Shown here: in pieces, positions 1 through 8,299 of the stretch
Layout of the letters: each line of letters starts with the position of its first letter
Position numbering within the stretch: position 1 is the first letter of the stretch
Source: Pseudomonadota bacterium
Lineage (GTDB): Bacteria > Pseudomonadota > Alphaproteobacteria > Sphingomonadales > Sphingomonadaceae
Assembly (NCBI GenBank): GCA_023389105.1
Contig: JAEWEY010000004.1
Span: 186,001 to 250,000 of the forward strand
Direction of reading: 5' to 3'
Length of the DNA stretch: 64,000 nucleotides
Notes under the pieces: generated by a model
Seen by the model: only the letters and a program-made list of their open reading frames with translations
Database searches by the model: none
What the model was told of the DNA's origin: nothing
Program-made: the position numbers and the translations under genes

Positions 1-290
1 ACCCGACCCTCGCCGTGAATTTTCGCGATTTCGCCTTTCGCCATGTCAGACCAGTCGGCGGCGGAGCAGGGCAGGGCGCCGTCGCGCACGCCGTAAAGCC
101 GGTGCTCCGCGCGGCTCAGTTCCTCGTCGGTCGGGGCCGCGCTCAATAACCGCAGATCACGATAGATTTGCGCGCTGTCGGCGTTGACGATGACGCCTCC
201 GATTTGCTGAGCTAGCGCAAGCGCCAGGCCGGACTTCCCACTCGCGGTGGGTCCGGCAATGACGACGAGAGGAGGCTTGGACGACGGCAT
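1..290 (-). CDS. miaA: tRNA dimethylallyltransferase MiaA, 5' part only
   Basis: Minus-strand gene running off the left edge; about 96 N-terminal residues are visible. Translation from the ATG whose complement is at 288-290 gives the P-loop GPTASGKSGLALALA followed by VNADSAQIYRDL, the typical MiaA signature (nucleotide-binding loop, then the DSxQxY substrate motif). The family adds dimethylallyl to N6 of A37 in tRNAs reading codons starting with U. The start codon shares the CATG at 288-291 with the divergent serB start, so neither gene has any private 5' intergenic DNA. The C-terminal part lies outside the window. Confidence 0.9.
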   Translation of the reverse strand, partial: MPSSKPPLVVIAGPTASGKSGLALALAQQIGGVIVNADSAQIYRDLRLLSAAPTDEELSRAEHRLYGVRDGALPCSAADWSDMAKGEIAKIHGEGR

Positions 291-1167
291 GGCGATTGCG
301 ACGTTGATAGCATCGGGGAAGCTGGATGACAGGCTGCTCGACCGCACGCTGGGTCTGCTGCGCGAGCTGGATCCGAAGGCCGGCTTTCTCGCTTGGATCG
401 ACGAAGGCGATGCCGCCGACCTGCGGTTCTCCGGAAGCGGCCGCGATGCCCGCTGGGCGCTCGACGGATTGGATGGGGTAGATATCGTCGTTCAGCCGGA
501 GGAGCCGCGCTGGAAGCGGCTGTTCGTCGCCGACATGGACTCCACCATCATTGGCCAGGAATGCATTGACGAGCTCGCCGACTATGCCGGCATGAAGGAC
601 AAGGTGGCTCGCATTACGGAGCGGGCGATGCAGGGCGAGCTGGATTTTCCAGGCGCCCTGCGGGAACGCGTGCGGCTGCTAGCCGGCCTGGACGAGCGCG
701 AGCTTCACCGTTGCCTGGCGGAGCGGGTGCATCTCACCAACGGGGCACGAACTTTAGTTCAAACGATGAGGGCCGGTGGATCCAGCTGCCTGCTCGTCTC
801 GGGCGGTTTCCTGTCATTTGCCGAGCCGGTCGCGCGCATGGTTGGCTTCGACCGCGTAAAGGCCAACCGACTGGTGTTCGCCGGCGGCAAACTGTCCGGT
901 GAAGTGGGTGATCCAATCGTCGACGGACTGGCCAAGCGCGATTCGCTGATCGAAGCGCGGGAGAAGCTGGGGCTGAAGGCGCCGGACGTCATGGCCGTGG
1001 GTGACGGCGCGAACGACAAGTCGATGATCCAGGAAGCGGGGCTTGGCGTCGCGTTCCGCGCCAAGCCTGCGCTCGTTGAAGTCGCCGACGCCGAGCTCCG
1101 CTATCACGGTCTCGATGCTTTGTTGTGGGTCCAGGGCGTCCGCCGGCGGGACTGGTTCCGGAAGTAA
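289..1167 (+). CDS. serB: Phosphoserine phosphatase SerB
   Basis: 292-residue HAD-family enzyme for the last step of serine biosynthesis (phosphoserine to serine). HAD motif I is DMDSTIIGQECIDELA starting at residue 82 (nucleophile Asp82, acid/base Asp84); motif II is LLVSGGF, motif IV is VGDGANDKSMI. The preceding about 80 residues form the N-terminal regulatory-type region seen in alphaproteobacterial SerB. I chose the ATG at 289 because upstream in-frame starts (247, 259) lie inside the miaA coding region and AGGAGG sits at 270-275, though its spacing is rather long. The stop abuts the stop of the convergent SPOR gene. Confidence 0.93.
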   Translation: MAIATLIASGKLDDRLLDRTLGLLRELDPKAGFLAWIDEGDAADLRFSGSGRDARWALDGLDGVDIVVQPEEPRWKRLFVADMDSTIIGQECIDELADYAGMKDKVARITERAMQGELDFPGALRERVRLLAGLDERELHRCLAERVHLTNGARTLVQTMRAGGSSCLLVSGGFLSFAEPVARMVGFDRVKANRLVFAGGKLSGEVGDPIVDGLAKRDSLIEAREKLGLKAPDVMAVGDGANDKSMIQEAGLGVAFRAKPALVEVADAELRYHGLDALLWVQGVRRRDWFRK

Positions 1168-2076
1168 TTAGCCCTTCGGGACTGGGAAGCAGGCGGTTCC
1201 GAGCGTCGCGCAGGCGGCGGCGGCGGCCTGCCGGCTGACGAATGGCCCGACCTGGAGGCGGATGACATTCCCGGCAGCGACGTAAGCTGGGCCGCGGCCG
1301 GCCAGCGCCGGCTTTGCGGCGACCCGCCGGTACATGGCCTCAGCGGAACCGCGCTGTGTGAAAGCGCCGAGCTGGATGCGCCAATTGCCCGTCGCGGGCG
1401 AAGGCGCAGCCTTGGCCACGCGCGGCGGCGGGGCCTTGGGTGCAGCGGCTTTCGGCGGCGTCTTGGGCTGAGGTGCCTGCGCTGACTTCACCGGCTTGCT
1501 CGCCGATCGCGCAGCGCCGTTTGGGATCGACCGCGCGAGCACCAGCGCCTTCTGCCGATCGCCCGGAGCCATCAAGCCGTCGAGTTGGTCGAGCGTTTCC
1601 TTCGCGGGTCCAAGGCCCTGCTGCGCGGCACGACTGACGAACGCATAGCCTAGCAGCCGATCCTGCGCGACCGCGTCACCATTATACAATGCTGTTCCGT
1701 AGACCAGCAGCGCGCGCGGTTCTCCCTGGTCGGCCGCGCGGCGCAGCCACTTCAGGCCCTGCTGCTGGTCGCCATTCTGGAACAGCAACAATCCAAGCGT
1801 TGTCTGCGCGTCGAGATGTCCGGCATTCGCCGCCCGCTCAAACCAGGTCTTCGCGGCGCCGAGGTTGATCGTTGTTCCGCGCCCGAGGCGATAAGCCTGG
1901 CCCAGGTTGAACTGCGCATCGGCGTCGCCGCTCTCCGCGAGCGGTCGCCAGATCGACACAGCTTTCGAATAATCGGCGCGCTGCCAGGCATCGATGCCCG
2001 CTTTTACCGACTGCGCCGAGAGCGGCGCGGCCGCGCCGACGAGCAAAGACGCTGCAATCAAGTGTTTCAAAATCAT
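1168..2076 (-). CDS. Secreted Sel1-repeat/SPOR-domain protein
   Basis: 302 residues. A signal peptide (MILKHLIAASLLVGAAAPLSAQ) is followed by Sel1/TPR-like repeats (for example AQFNLGQAYRLGRGT and DAQTTLGLLLFQNGD, residues about 30-170), a Pro/Lys/Ala-rich linker (about 195-228) and a C-terminal SPOR domain (WRIQLGAFTQRGSAEAM through the end). SPOR domains bind denuded septal peptidoglycan, so a periplasmic division or cell-wall role is likely but inferred. Its promoter region is shared with the divergent parA-like operon, and contains a CtrA-like box 66-80 bp upstream of the start. It stops directly against serB. Confidence 0.85.
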   Translation of the reverse strand: MILKHLIAASLLVGAAAPLSAQSVKAGIDAWQRADYSKAVSIWRPLAESGDADAQFNLGQAYRLGRGTTINLGAAKTWFERAANAGHLDAQTTLGLLLFQNGDQQQGLKWLRRAADQGEPRALLVYGTALYNGDAVAQDRLLGYAFVSRAAQQGLGPAKETLDQLDGLMAPGDRQKALVLARSIPNGAARSASKPVKSAQAPQPKTPPKAAAPKAPPPRVAKAAPSPATGNWRIQLGAFTQRGSAEAMYRRVAAKPALAGRGPAYVAAGNVIRLQVGPFVSRQAAAAACATLGTACFPVPKG

Positions 2077-2140
2077 GCGTTAACTCACCCTTGATCGAGC
2101 TTAGCCTAGGCATTTCTAACCGCCAACACTGTCGTCGCAT

Positions 2141-2156
2141 GTTAACCAGATTTTAG
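2141..2156 (-). promoter_or_regulatory. Putative CtrA box (CTAA-N7-TTAAC, one mismatch)
   Basis: Read on the minus strand the sequence is CTAA, seven bases, TTAAC, one mismatch from the CtrA consensus TTAA-N7-TTAA(C). It lies about 66 bp upstream of the Sel1/SPOR start and 55 bp upstream of the ParA-like gene on the other strand, so it could act on either. Binding by CtrA is inference. Confidence 0.4.
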
Positions 2157-2210
2157 AGCCTGTGGTGTCACTCCCGTCCTCGAATTGGCGTTTACCGCGA
2201 GGGGAAAAGC

Positions 2211-2933
2211 ATGCGCGTCCTGGCAATGGCATCGCAGAAGGGGGGATCCGGCAAGACGACCTTGTCCGGCCATCTGGCGGTGCAGGCACAGCTCTCCGGG
2301 GCTGGCCCGGTCTGCCTGATCGACATCGATCCGCAAGGCAGCCTTGCCGACTGGTGGAACGAGCGTGAAGCCGACATGCCGGCTTTCGCCCAGACCACGG
2401 TCGCTCGTCTTGCCAGCGATCTTGAAGTTCTTCGTCAGCAGGGATTCCGTTTGGCCGTCATCGACACGCCGCCGGCGATCACCATGGCGATCCAGAGCGT
2501 CATCGCCGTCGCCGAACTCATCGTCATCCCGACTCGGCCGAGCCCGCACGATCTGCGCGCCGTGGGCGCGACGGTTGATCTGTGCGATCGCGCCGGCAAG
2601 CCGCTGATCTTCGTAGTCAACGCGGCCACGCCCAAAGCCAAGATCACCTACGAAGCCGCCGTTGCGCTGTCGCAGCACGGCACCGTGGCGCCGGTAACCT
2701 TGCATCACCGCACCGACTTCGCGGCGTCGATGATCGACGGCCGCACGGTAATGGAAGTCGACCCCAACGGCCGCTCCGCCAAGGAAGTGACCGAGCTGTG
2801 GGAATATATTTCCGACCGCCTCGAAAAGAATTTCCGCCGGACCGTCTTTGCGGCGCCGGGCGCGGCACCGGGCATCGGTGCGGCAAGCCCTCGGCCCGTC
2901 GGAGGCTTCGGCCGCCGCGTCGTCGGCCAGTAA
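2211..2933 (+). CDS. ParA/MinD-like P-loop ATPase
   Basis: 240 residues, the usual size of a single-domain ParA. The deviant Walker A is KGGSGKTT (residues 10-17), followed by LIDIDPQGSLADWW (Walker A' region) and VIDTPPAI (Walker B). The first Lys of the deviant loop and the DxDPQG motif mark the ParA/Soj branch. No parB or parS was found beside it; instead the next gene, 12 bp downstream, encodes a protein with an RHH-like C-terminus. This is therefore an orphan ParA likely to position something other than the chromosome origin; its cargo is unknown. The C-terminus ends in an Ala/Pro/Gly-rich tail. Confidence 0.88.
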   Translation: MRVLAMASQKGGSGKTTLSGHLAVQAQLSGAGPVCLIDIDPQGSLADWWNEREADMPAFAQTTVARLASDLEVLRQQGFRLAVIDTPPAITMAIQSVIAVAELIVIPTRPSPHDLRAVGATVDLCDRAGKPLIFVVNAATPKAKITYEAAVALSQHGTVAPVTLHHRTDFAASMIDGRTVMEVDPNGRSAKEVTELWEYISDRLEKNFRRTVFAAPGAAPGIGAASPRPVGGFGRRVVGQ

Positions 2934-2945
2934 GGAGCACCTGGG

Positions 2946-3611
2946 GTGGCCATCGAAGCCAAACCTTTCGCCTCTCTCTCTTCCGGCCTGCTCGCCCGCA
3001 AGGGCGCCGCTCGTCCGGCCATGCGTCCGCAGGGCTTCGGCCAGGTCGGCGCCGGCCTCGAGGATCTCGGCTGGAACGACATGGGGTTCGAAGCGCCGAA
3101 GCCGGCAGCCGCGCCGCGTGACGAAAGCCATGATGCTTTCGGCGAAGTCGTCGATCATCCGCGCGCTCACTCGCTCGGCCTGACGCCGGTCGAGTCGCCG
3201 GTCCATCATCAGCAGGCTGAGATCGTCGAGCGCATCTATGACGCGAACGACGGTGACGACGTCGCCGATGAGACTGCCGAGCTTTATGAGCCGAAATCGG
3301 TCGAAGCGGCACCCGCAGCGGAAGCTGAACCGGTCACCGAGCCGGTTGCGCAGCCAGTCGTTCAGCCCGTCGTCGTGCCGATTGCCAAGCCGACCGCATT
3401 CCGCGCGCCGCGCACTCGCGCTGCGCCGGGCTCGAAAGGCAAGGCCGCGTTTACGCTTCGTTTAGACCCGGAGCGCCATTTGAAGCTTCGGCTTGCTTGC
3501 GCCGTCGGTGGAAGGTCGGCGCAGCAGCTGGTGACCGATGCGCTCGATCAGTTGCTCGAGCGTATGCCCGAACTCGACGGGCTAGCCGCAAAGGCAAATC
3601 GCAGGGGGTAA
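2946..3611 (+). CDS. Unknown protein with RHH-like C-terminus, ParA partner candidate
   Basis: 221 residues, GTG start preceded by AAGGAG at 2932-2937. The N-terminal 60 residues are basic/hydrophobic and low in recognisable motifs; residues about 95-165 are acidic then Pro/Val/Ala-rich repeats (PVAQPVVQPVVVP), likely disordered. The last 45 residues (TLRLDPERHLKLRLACAVGG, then SAQQLVTDALDQLL) look like a ribbon-helix-helix or RHH-like dimerisation segment: a short beta strand followed by two helices. RHH proteins are common partners of ParA ATPases (for example ParG-type). The partnership is inferred from operon position only. Confidence 0.7.
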   Translation: MAIEAKPFASLSSGLLARKGAARPAMRPQGFGQVGAGLEDLGWNDMGFEAPKPAAAPRDESHDAFGEVVDHPRAHSLGLTPVESPVHHQQAEIVERIYDANDGDDVADETAELYEPKSVEAAPAAEAEPVTEPVAQPVVQPVVVPIAKPTAFRAPRTRAAPGSKGKAAFTLRLDPERHLKLRLACAVGGRSAQQLVTDALDQLLERMPELDGLAAKANRRG

Positions 3612-3615
3612 GTTC

Positions 3616-4923
3616 ATGAATAAGTCGCTTCGCAAGAGCACCGCAGCTTCGCTTGCCGTCCTGGCCTCGATGCTTGCCGGTTGCGCGGCATCCCAAGACC
3701 AGGTTCGCGGCGCACAGTTCGGCGGCAACCGGGTCGGCGACGTGGGTCTTGCGACCCGAGCCCTGGCAGCCCTCAATGCGAACGACGTTCCCACTGCGAT
3801 CGATCTTGCCGAGCGTGCGGTGACGAAGAGCCCGAACGATGCCGGGTTCCGTTCGCTGCTCGGGAATGCCTATTTTGCCGCCGGCCGCTTCCGCTCAGCG
3901 GAATCTGCATATCGGGATGCGCTCACCCTGTATCCTGAGCAGCCACAGATCGTTCTCAAGCTTGCACTCGTGCAGATCGCTCAGGGCAAGAACCGCCAGG
4001 CTGTGGGTTTCCTTGCGCAGAACCGCGGATCGCTGAACGTCTCCGATTACGGCCTCGCGCTGGCGCTTGCGGGGCAGACTGGGGAGGCCGTTGCCGTTCT
4101 CGACCCGGCCGCGCGCAGCAAGGATGCTGATGCGACGGTTCGCCAAAACCTTGCCCTTGCCCACGCTCTCGCGGGCGAATGGGAACAGGCTCGCCTCATT
4201 GCCAGCCAGGACGTGCCCGCCGGTCAGCTCGACGGCCGGATTCAGCAATGGATGAAGCTTGCCTCACCGAAGTCTTCCGCCGACCAGGTCGCGTCGCTCG
4301 TCGGCGTGACGCCGGCCGCGATCGATGCCGGTCAGCCGGCTCAGCTCGCCTTGAACAAGTCGGATGTTCAGCTTGCCGAGGCAGCGCCAATAGCTGCCCG
4401 GGTCGTCGCGGCTGCGGCAACAGCTCCGCAGACCGTGCCTGTCGCACCGGCAATGCCCGCGCCCGCGCCAGTTCAGGTTGCCGTTGCTCCGGCACCGCCG
4501 CCGCCGCGCGCCACCAGCACGCTGACGTCGTTCGCTATGGCCGCGATGAACGAGGCCAAGAATGCGGTTGCAGCGATCCTTCCGTCGAAAGCCGCGGTCC
4601 GCCCCGTTAAGGCTAGCTATTCGGTTCCACGGCCGGTGAGCGGCGGTTCCAAGGCCGTCGTTCAGCTCGGCGCTTATGGTTCGCCGGAGCGCGTGCTCGC
4701 GGCCTGGAATGCGACCGCGCACAAATATGCGGCGCTGAAGGGCTACACGCCGATGAGCGCGCGGTTCGCCAGTGCCAAGGGCACTTTCTACCGCCTGTCA
4801 GTTCACGGGTTTGCAAGCGACCGCGACGCGCGTCTTACTTGCGAGAACCTGCGGCGCCAGGGCGGAACATGCTTCGTTCGCAATACCGCGGGCGATGCGC
4901 CGGTCCAGTTCGCCTCCCGCTAA
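3616..4923 (+). CDS. SPOR-domain TPR lipoprotein
   Basis: 435 residues. The N-terminus carries a lipoprotein signal with lipobox LAGC (Cys at about residue 23). TPR-like repeats occupy about residues 40-200 (LAERAVTKSPNDAGFRSLLG, then NAYFAAGRFRSAESAYRDAL). A long Ala/Pro linker (about 255-330) leads to a C-terminal SPOR domain (VVQLGAYGSPERVLAAW to the end, with two Cys, CENLRRQGGTC). It starts 4 nt after the RHH-like gene and is almost certainly co-transcribed with the ParA pair. Its TAA overlaps the pyrB stop on the other strand. Membrane-anchored, peptidoglycan-binding role inferred. Confidence 0.87.
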   Translation: MNKSLRKSTAASLAVLASMLAGCAASQDQVRGAQFGGNRVGDVGLATRALAALNANDVPTAIDLAERAVTKSPNDAGFRSLLGNAYFAAGRFRSAESAYRDALTLYPEQPQIVLKLALVQIAQGKNRQAVGFLAQNRGSLNVSDYGLALALAGQTGEAVAVLDPAARSKDADATVRQNLALAHALAGEWEQARLIASQDVPAGQLDGRIQQWMKLASPKSSADQVASLVGVTPAAIDAGQPAQLALNKSDVQLAEAAPIAARVVAAAATAPQTVPVAPAMPAPAPVQVAVAPAPPPPRATSTLTSFAMAAMNEAKNAVAAILPSKAAVRPVKASYSVPRPVSGGSKAVVQLGAYGSPERVLAAWNATAHKYAALKGYTPMSARFASAKGTFYRLSVHGFASDRDARLTCENLRRQGGTCFVRNTAGDAPVQFASR

Positions 4924-5810
4924 GCGCGGGCGTCGATCACGCGCTCCAGGCAGGCCATACGGACGGCGACGCCCATCTCGACCTGAAGGGCAATGAGCGA
5001 CCGCTCGGGATCGTCGGCGATCTGACCGTCGATCTCCACGCCGCGGTTCATCGGACCAGGATGCATGACGACGGCGCCTGGGGCTGCAGTCGCTAGCCGC
5101 TCAGCGGTGAGGCCATAGCGCGACAGATATTCACCGGGCGCGTCACCCAGTTCATCTTCGAGCCGCTCGCGCTGAACGCGCAGCATCATCACGACGTCGG
5201 CATTGCCAATGGCTTCATCGACCGACAGCTGCGGAACGTCAGCCGGAAGCAATTCGGGCGGACCGGCCAGCCGGACTTCGGCACCCAGCCGCGGCAGCAG
5301 CTTCGCGTTCGAGCGGGCCACGCGACTGTGTCGGATGTCGCCGCAGATCGCGACCTTAAGCCCCTCAATCCGGCCAAGCCGCCGTCTTATGGTTGCCGCG
5401 TCGAGCAGAGCCTGCGTCGGATGCTCGTTCGTCCCATCGCCTGCGTTCAGCACGGGCGCGTCGACGATTTCCGCAACTACCGCGGGAGCATTGTTCTCAC
5501 GATGCCGGATCACCAAAGCGTCGGGCCGCATTGCGTTCAGCGTCCTCGCAGTGTCCTCAAGCGTTTCGCCTTTGGCGACGGAGCTTCGTTCCACCGACAA
5601 GGCGATCGCCGAGGCGCCGAGCCGGTGGGCCGCGGTCGCAAAAGACATCGCGGTTCGGGTCGAGTTCTCATAGAAAACGTTGAAGACAATCCGTCCGTGC
5701 AACCGTTCGCTGCCGCGCCGTCCGCGATTGCCCGCAAAATAAAGATCGGCGGTGTCGAGGATCGCAGCGATCTCTTCATCGGGCAAAGCGTCGATCGACA
5801 AGATGTCCAT
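4920..5810 (-). CDS. pyrB: Aspartate carbamoyltransferase catalytic subunit
   Basis: 296 residues from the ATG at 5810. Condenses carbamoyl phosphate with aspartate in pyrimidine synthesis. Diagnostic motifs: carbamoyl-phosphate loop FYENSTRTAMSF, GDGTNEHPTQALLD, ICGDIRHSRVARSN, and VMHPGPMNRGVEI. The N-terminus (MDILSIDALPDEEIAAIL) is somewhat shorter than typical ATCases of about 310 residues; the reading frame remains open upstream but would overlap ruvX, so the ATG is preferred. It lies 11 nt downstream of ruvX in the same direction. No regulatory pyrI is seen. Confidence 0.93.
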   Translation of the reverse strand: MDILSIDALPDEEIAAILDTADLYFAGNRGRRGSERLHGRIVFNVFYENSTRTAMSFATAAHRLGASAIALSVERSSVAKGETLEDTARTLNAMRPDALVIRHRENNAPAVVAEIVDAPVLNAGDGTNEHPTQALLDAATIRRRLGRIEGLKVAICGDIRHSRVARSNAKLLPRLGAEVRLAGPPELLPADVPQLSVDEAIGNADVVMMLRVQRERLEDELGDAPGEYLSRYGLTAERLATAAPGAVVMHPGPMNRGVEIDGQIADDPERSLIALQVEMGVAVRMACLERVIDARA

Positions 5811-5821
5811 GGCGCAGTTGC

Positions 5822-6292
5822 TTATTGCGGACCTGGAAGATTGGCCAGCGCATCGATGGCGCCCTGCAAAATGTGCGCCGCGGCGAGCGAATCGACTTTT
5901 TCCGCGCGTTTCGCCCGGCTCACGTCGGCATCGATCATCGCGCGTTGAACGGCCTGCGTCGACCATCGCTCGTCCCAGAGCAGAACCGGCAAGGCCAGCG
6001 GTGCAAGATTGCGCGCGAATGCCCGCACTGATTGCGTGCGGGGACTGTCGCTGCCGTCCATGTTCAGCGGCAGCCCGACGACCAGCCCGGTAATCGCTTC
6101 GCGCCTCAGGAAAGAGGAAAGCGCCTCCAAGTCCTTGGTGAATTTCGTGCGTCGGATCGTCTCCGCAGGTCCGGCGAAGTGCCAGCCGGAGTCACACAGT
6201 GCGAGCCCGATCGTCCTGGTGCCGACATCGAGTCCCGCGAGCTTTCCCGAGGAAACCGCATCGGCAAAGACGGCGACGTCGGATGTGATCAC
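5822..6292 (-). CDS. ruvX: Pre-16S rRNA nuclease / RuvX-YqgF family
   Basis: 156 residues with the RNase H-like fold signatures of YqgF: AGLDVGTRTIGLALCDS near the N-terminus, GLVVGLPLNMDGSDSPRT in the middle, and a conserved VDSLAAAHILQ (catalytic acidic residue) near the C-terminus. The family processes the 5' end of 16S rRNA. The start ATG overlaps the stop of the upstream DUF3089 gene by four bases, implying translational coupling. The N-terminal about 16 residues before AGLDVGTR are a little longer than in many homologues. Confidence 0.9.
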   Translation of the reverse strand: MITSDVAVFADAVSSGKLAGLDVGTRTIGLALCDSGWHFAGPAETIRRTKFTKDLEALSSFLRREAITGLVVGLPLNMDGSDSPRTQSVRAFARNLAPLALPVLLWDERWSTQAVQRAMIDADVSRAKRAEKVDSLAAAHILQGAIDALANLPGPQ

Positions 6293-7404
6293 CGGCGCCA
6301 GTTTGCCAATCGTCGCTCGGCATCACGGCGGATCGAGCCCCAGAAGAGGGCGTAATCGTAGACGTGATAATTATTTCCCGGCAGCGTGAACGATCCCATC
6401 TGCGGGACCTGCCCGGACAGTATCAGCAGCCCCTTGTCGCACCGGGCGCCAACGGCGCCGACGCCCAAGGTCGCGGATTGCATGTCGGCCGACGGGATCA
6501 ATGTTCCAGCATTTTGCGAAGGGGGAGCGACGCCGTCCTTCGTTCCCGTGATCGGGTTCACGCACAACGTGTCCGCGTGCCTCCGCTTACCGCCGTCGTA
6601 ACCCTTGGTCTTCTCCCATTCATTGAAGATGAAATCGGGATTTGGCGGGTCTCCGAACGTCATCCACGACAAGATACAGCCGCCTTCGTTGTCGTTCGTG
6701 CAGGCCGGCAAGCCGAGGACAGGCAGGTCCGCTGTCGTGCTGATCGGCCAGCCCACGACGTAGGCCGCCACGATGCGCCGCGCGATGGGTTTGCCGGCGA
6801 TTTTCTCGCGGAGCAGCCGTTCGAGATGCAAAGCGCCCTGGCTGTGCCCGGCGAGGATAATCGGCGCGTCCGCCGGAATTGTCTTCACGAATTCATCGAA
6901 CGCGGCTGCGACGTCGGAATAAGCGAAGCCAAGCGCCTGCTCCGCATCCCGGCTGTTCAGAAGGAACGCGCCGTAGGCGGCCTGCCGGTAACGGGGCGCC
7001 CATACTTCGCCCAACTGACTGAACACGCTTGCCTGGCTCTGCACGAACAATCTGCTTCGATATTCGCTGTCGCCACCGGGCTTTAAGGGCGCGTTCCATC
7101 GATCGCGTGCGAGATAGGTCGTGGGATGCAGGTAGAAAGTACGAACGCCGGCCACGACGGGTGTGACGGGTGGCGCGTCTTCCGGCAACCACTGACTTGG
7201 GTCGTCGGCAATTCCGGGGCGTGCCAGCCAGTTTGTGGCCTCGCTGTAGTTCGGACCCGCGCCCGCTTCTGCGGCTCGGAAATGACCTTGAGGCACCGCC
7301 TGGCTCACCAGCGCCCGCGCGCCCCACTGATAGATAGCAAAAGCGCCGGCCACGAACAGCAGGATGAGGATCAGGATGGCAAGGAGAAACCTGCGGGCAC
7401 ACAT
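6289..7404 (-). CDS. DUF3089-type alpha/beta hydrolase, membrane-anchored
   Basis: 371 residues. An N-terminal hydrophobic segment (FLLAILILILLFVAGAFAIY, residues 6-25) suggests a signal anchor. The body matches the DUF3089 group: Asp/Trp-rich early region (ATNWLARPGIADDPSQWLPE), YLHPTTYLARDRWNAP, and a nucleophile elbow GHSQGALHLERLL. Known relatives are uncharacterised lipase-like proteins; substrate unknown. It is first in a three-gene minus-strand run with ruvX and pyrB; this order appears to be positional rather than functional. Confidence 0.8.
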   Translation of the reverse strand: MCARRFLLAILILILLFVAGAFAIYQWGARALVSQAVPQGHFRAAEAGAGPNYSEATNWLARPGIADDPSQWLPEDAPPVTPVVAGVRTFYLHPTTYLARDRWNAPLKPGGDSEYRSRLFVQSQASVFSQLGEVWAPRYRQAAYGAFLLNSRDAEQALGFAYSDVAAAFDEFVKTIPADAPIILAGHSQGALHLERLLREKIAGKPIARRIVAAYVVGWPISTTADLPVLGLPACTNDNEGGCILSWMTFGDPPNPDFIFNEWEKTKGYDGGKRRHADTLCVNPITGTKDGVAPPSQNAGTLIPSADMQSATLGVGAVGARCDKGLLILSGQVPQMGSFTLPGNNYHVYDYALFWGSIRRDAERRLANWRR

Positions 7405-7499
7405 TTGACGAGCGCCCTATTGGGCCGCGGAGACTGCGGCAAGCGGCGCACTGGACTCCGTGAAAACACCCATGGACTCGCAACTGAAATAAATCTTTG

Positions 7500-7515
7500 T
7501 TAAATGAGAGTTAAC
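7500..7515 (+). promoter_or_regulatory. Putative CtrA box (perfect TTAA-N7-TTAAC)
   Basis: TTAA at 7500-7503, seven bases, TTAAC at 7511-7515: an exact match to the full CtrA site. It lies 68 bp upstream of the ATG of the PEP-CTERM gene at 7583, a normal position for an activated promoter. Same window encodes ChpT, which transfers phosphate to CtrA in related bacteria. Confidence 0.55.
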
Positions 7516-7582
7516 CAGAGTGGCGACTCGGCTCGATAACGCTGTCGTCTTCGGGGGCAATAGGAAGACTAGGGAGCAACAC

Positions 7583-8191
7583 ATGAAGCGTATGTTTTTG
7601 GCAGCCACGGCGATCACGGCGGCTTTCGCTGCTATCCCCGCGCAAGCAGCGCCAATCGTGCAGGGCAGCTCGATTAGCATCGGTGGGTTCGCAACACTCA
7701 ACACGCCGCAGGCAGGTGATGCAACCGCAGTTGACTTCACTAATGGCACCGGAACATCGCCGGGTACCCCTGGGACATTGACTCAGTACAACGGCACGGG
7801 GACGTTCGCGGGAGCTGTTTGCGCAGGAAGCTGTGGCTCCATCTATGATATCGCCAGTCTGACCGTTGGCGTGCAGACCCTTTCTCCTTTCTTCTTGCTG
7901 ACAGGCGCCCTCAACGGGCTCCAGTTCAACCTTTTGAACATTACGTCCATTGACCGGAGCGACTCCGATGTTCTCGCTTTCAAGGGGACCGGTACGTTCA
8001 GCGGCGGTGGTTATGATACGACGCCGGGTGTTTTCTCGTTCTCGACGCAGGGCGGGACGGTGACGACCTTCTCAGCAAGCACACGGGCTGTGCCGGAGCC
8101 GGGTACCTGGGCTCTGATGCTGCTGGGCTTCGGCGGTATCGGTTTCGCGATGCGTCGCCGTCGTCAGCCGACCCTCGCGCAAGTCGCGTAA
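7583..8191 (+). CDS. PEPxxWA-CTERM sorting-domain protein
   Basis: 202 residues, start chosen at ATG 7583 because it gives an immediate signal peptide (MKRMFLAATAITAAFAAIPAQA) and has AGGGAG at 7571-7576. The mature region is Gly/Thr/Ser-rich and poor in charged residues, typical of exported PEP-CTERM substrates. The C-terminus has the sorting signal VPEPGTWALMLLGFGGIG, then an Arg cluster (MRRRRQ). Such proteins are processed by exosortase and linked to surface or exopolysaccharide biology. No exosortase is in the window. A strong terminator follows at 8215. Confidence 0.9.
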   Translation: MKRMFLAATAITAAFAAIPAQAAPIVQGSSISIGGFATLNTPQAGDATAVDFTNGTGTSPGTPGTLTQYNGTGTFAGAVCAGSCGSIYDIASLTVGVQTLSPFFLLTGALNGLQFNLLNITSIDRSDSDVLAFKGTGTFSGGGYDTTPGVFSFSTQGGTVTTFSASTRAVPEPGTWALMLLGFGGIGFAMRRRRQPTLAQVA

Positions 8192-8214
8192 GTCAGCTTC
8201 AGCGAAAAACTAGA

Positions 8215-8246
8215 GCGGCCCCGGGATACCGGGGCCGCTTTTGTTT
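8215..8246 (+). terminator. Rho-independent terminator
   Basis: Perfect 10-bp stem GCGGCCCCGG / CCGGGGCCGC with a GATA loop, followed by TTTTGTTTT. It closes the PEP-CTERM transcription unit. Confidence 0.9.
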
Positions 8247-8299
8247 TGCCTACGAAAATGCTGGCGAGTATCATGGGATCACAAATGCAGGGGTCTCGC

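Noticed and set aside
2142..3209. 355-residue minus-strand open frame opposite parA and RHH-like gene
   Set aside because: Shadow; both sense genes have recognisable motifs and SD sites.
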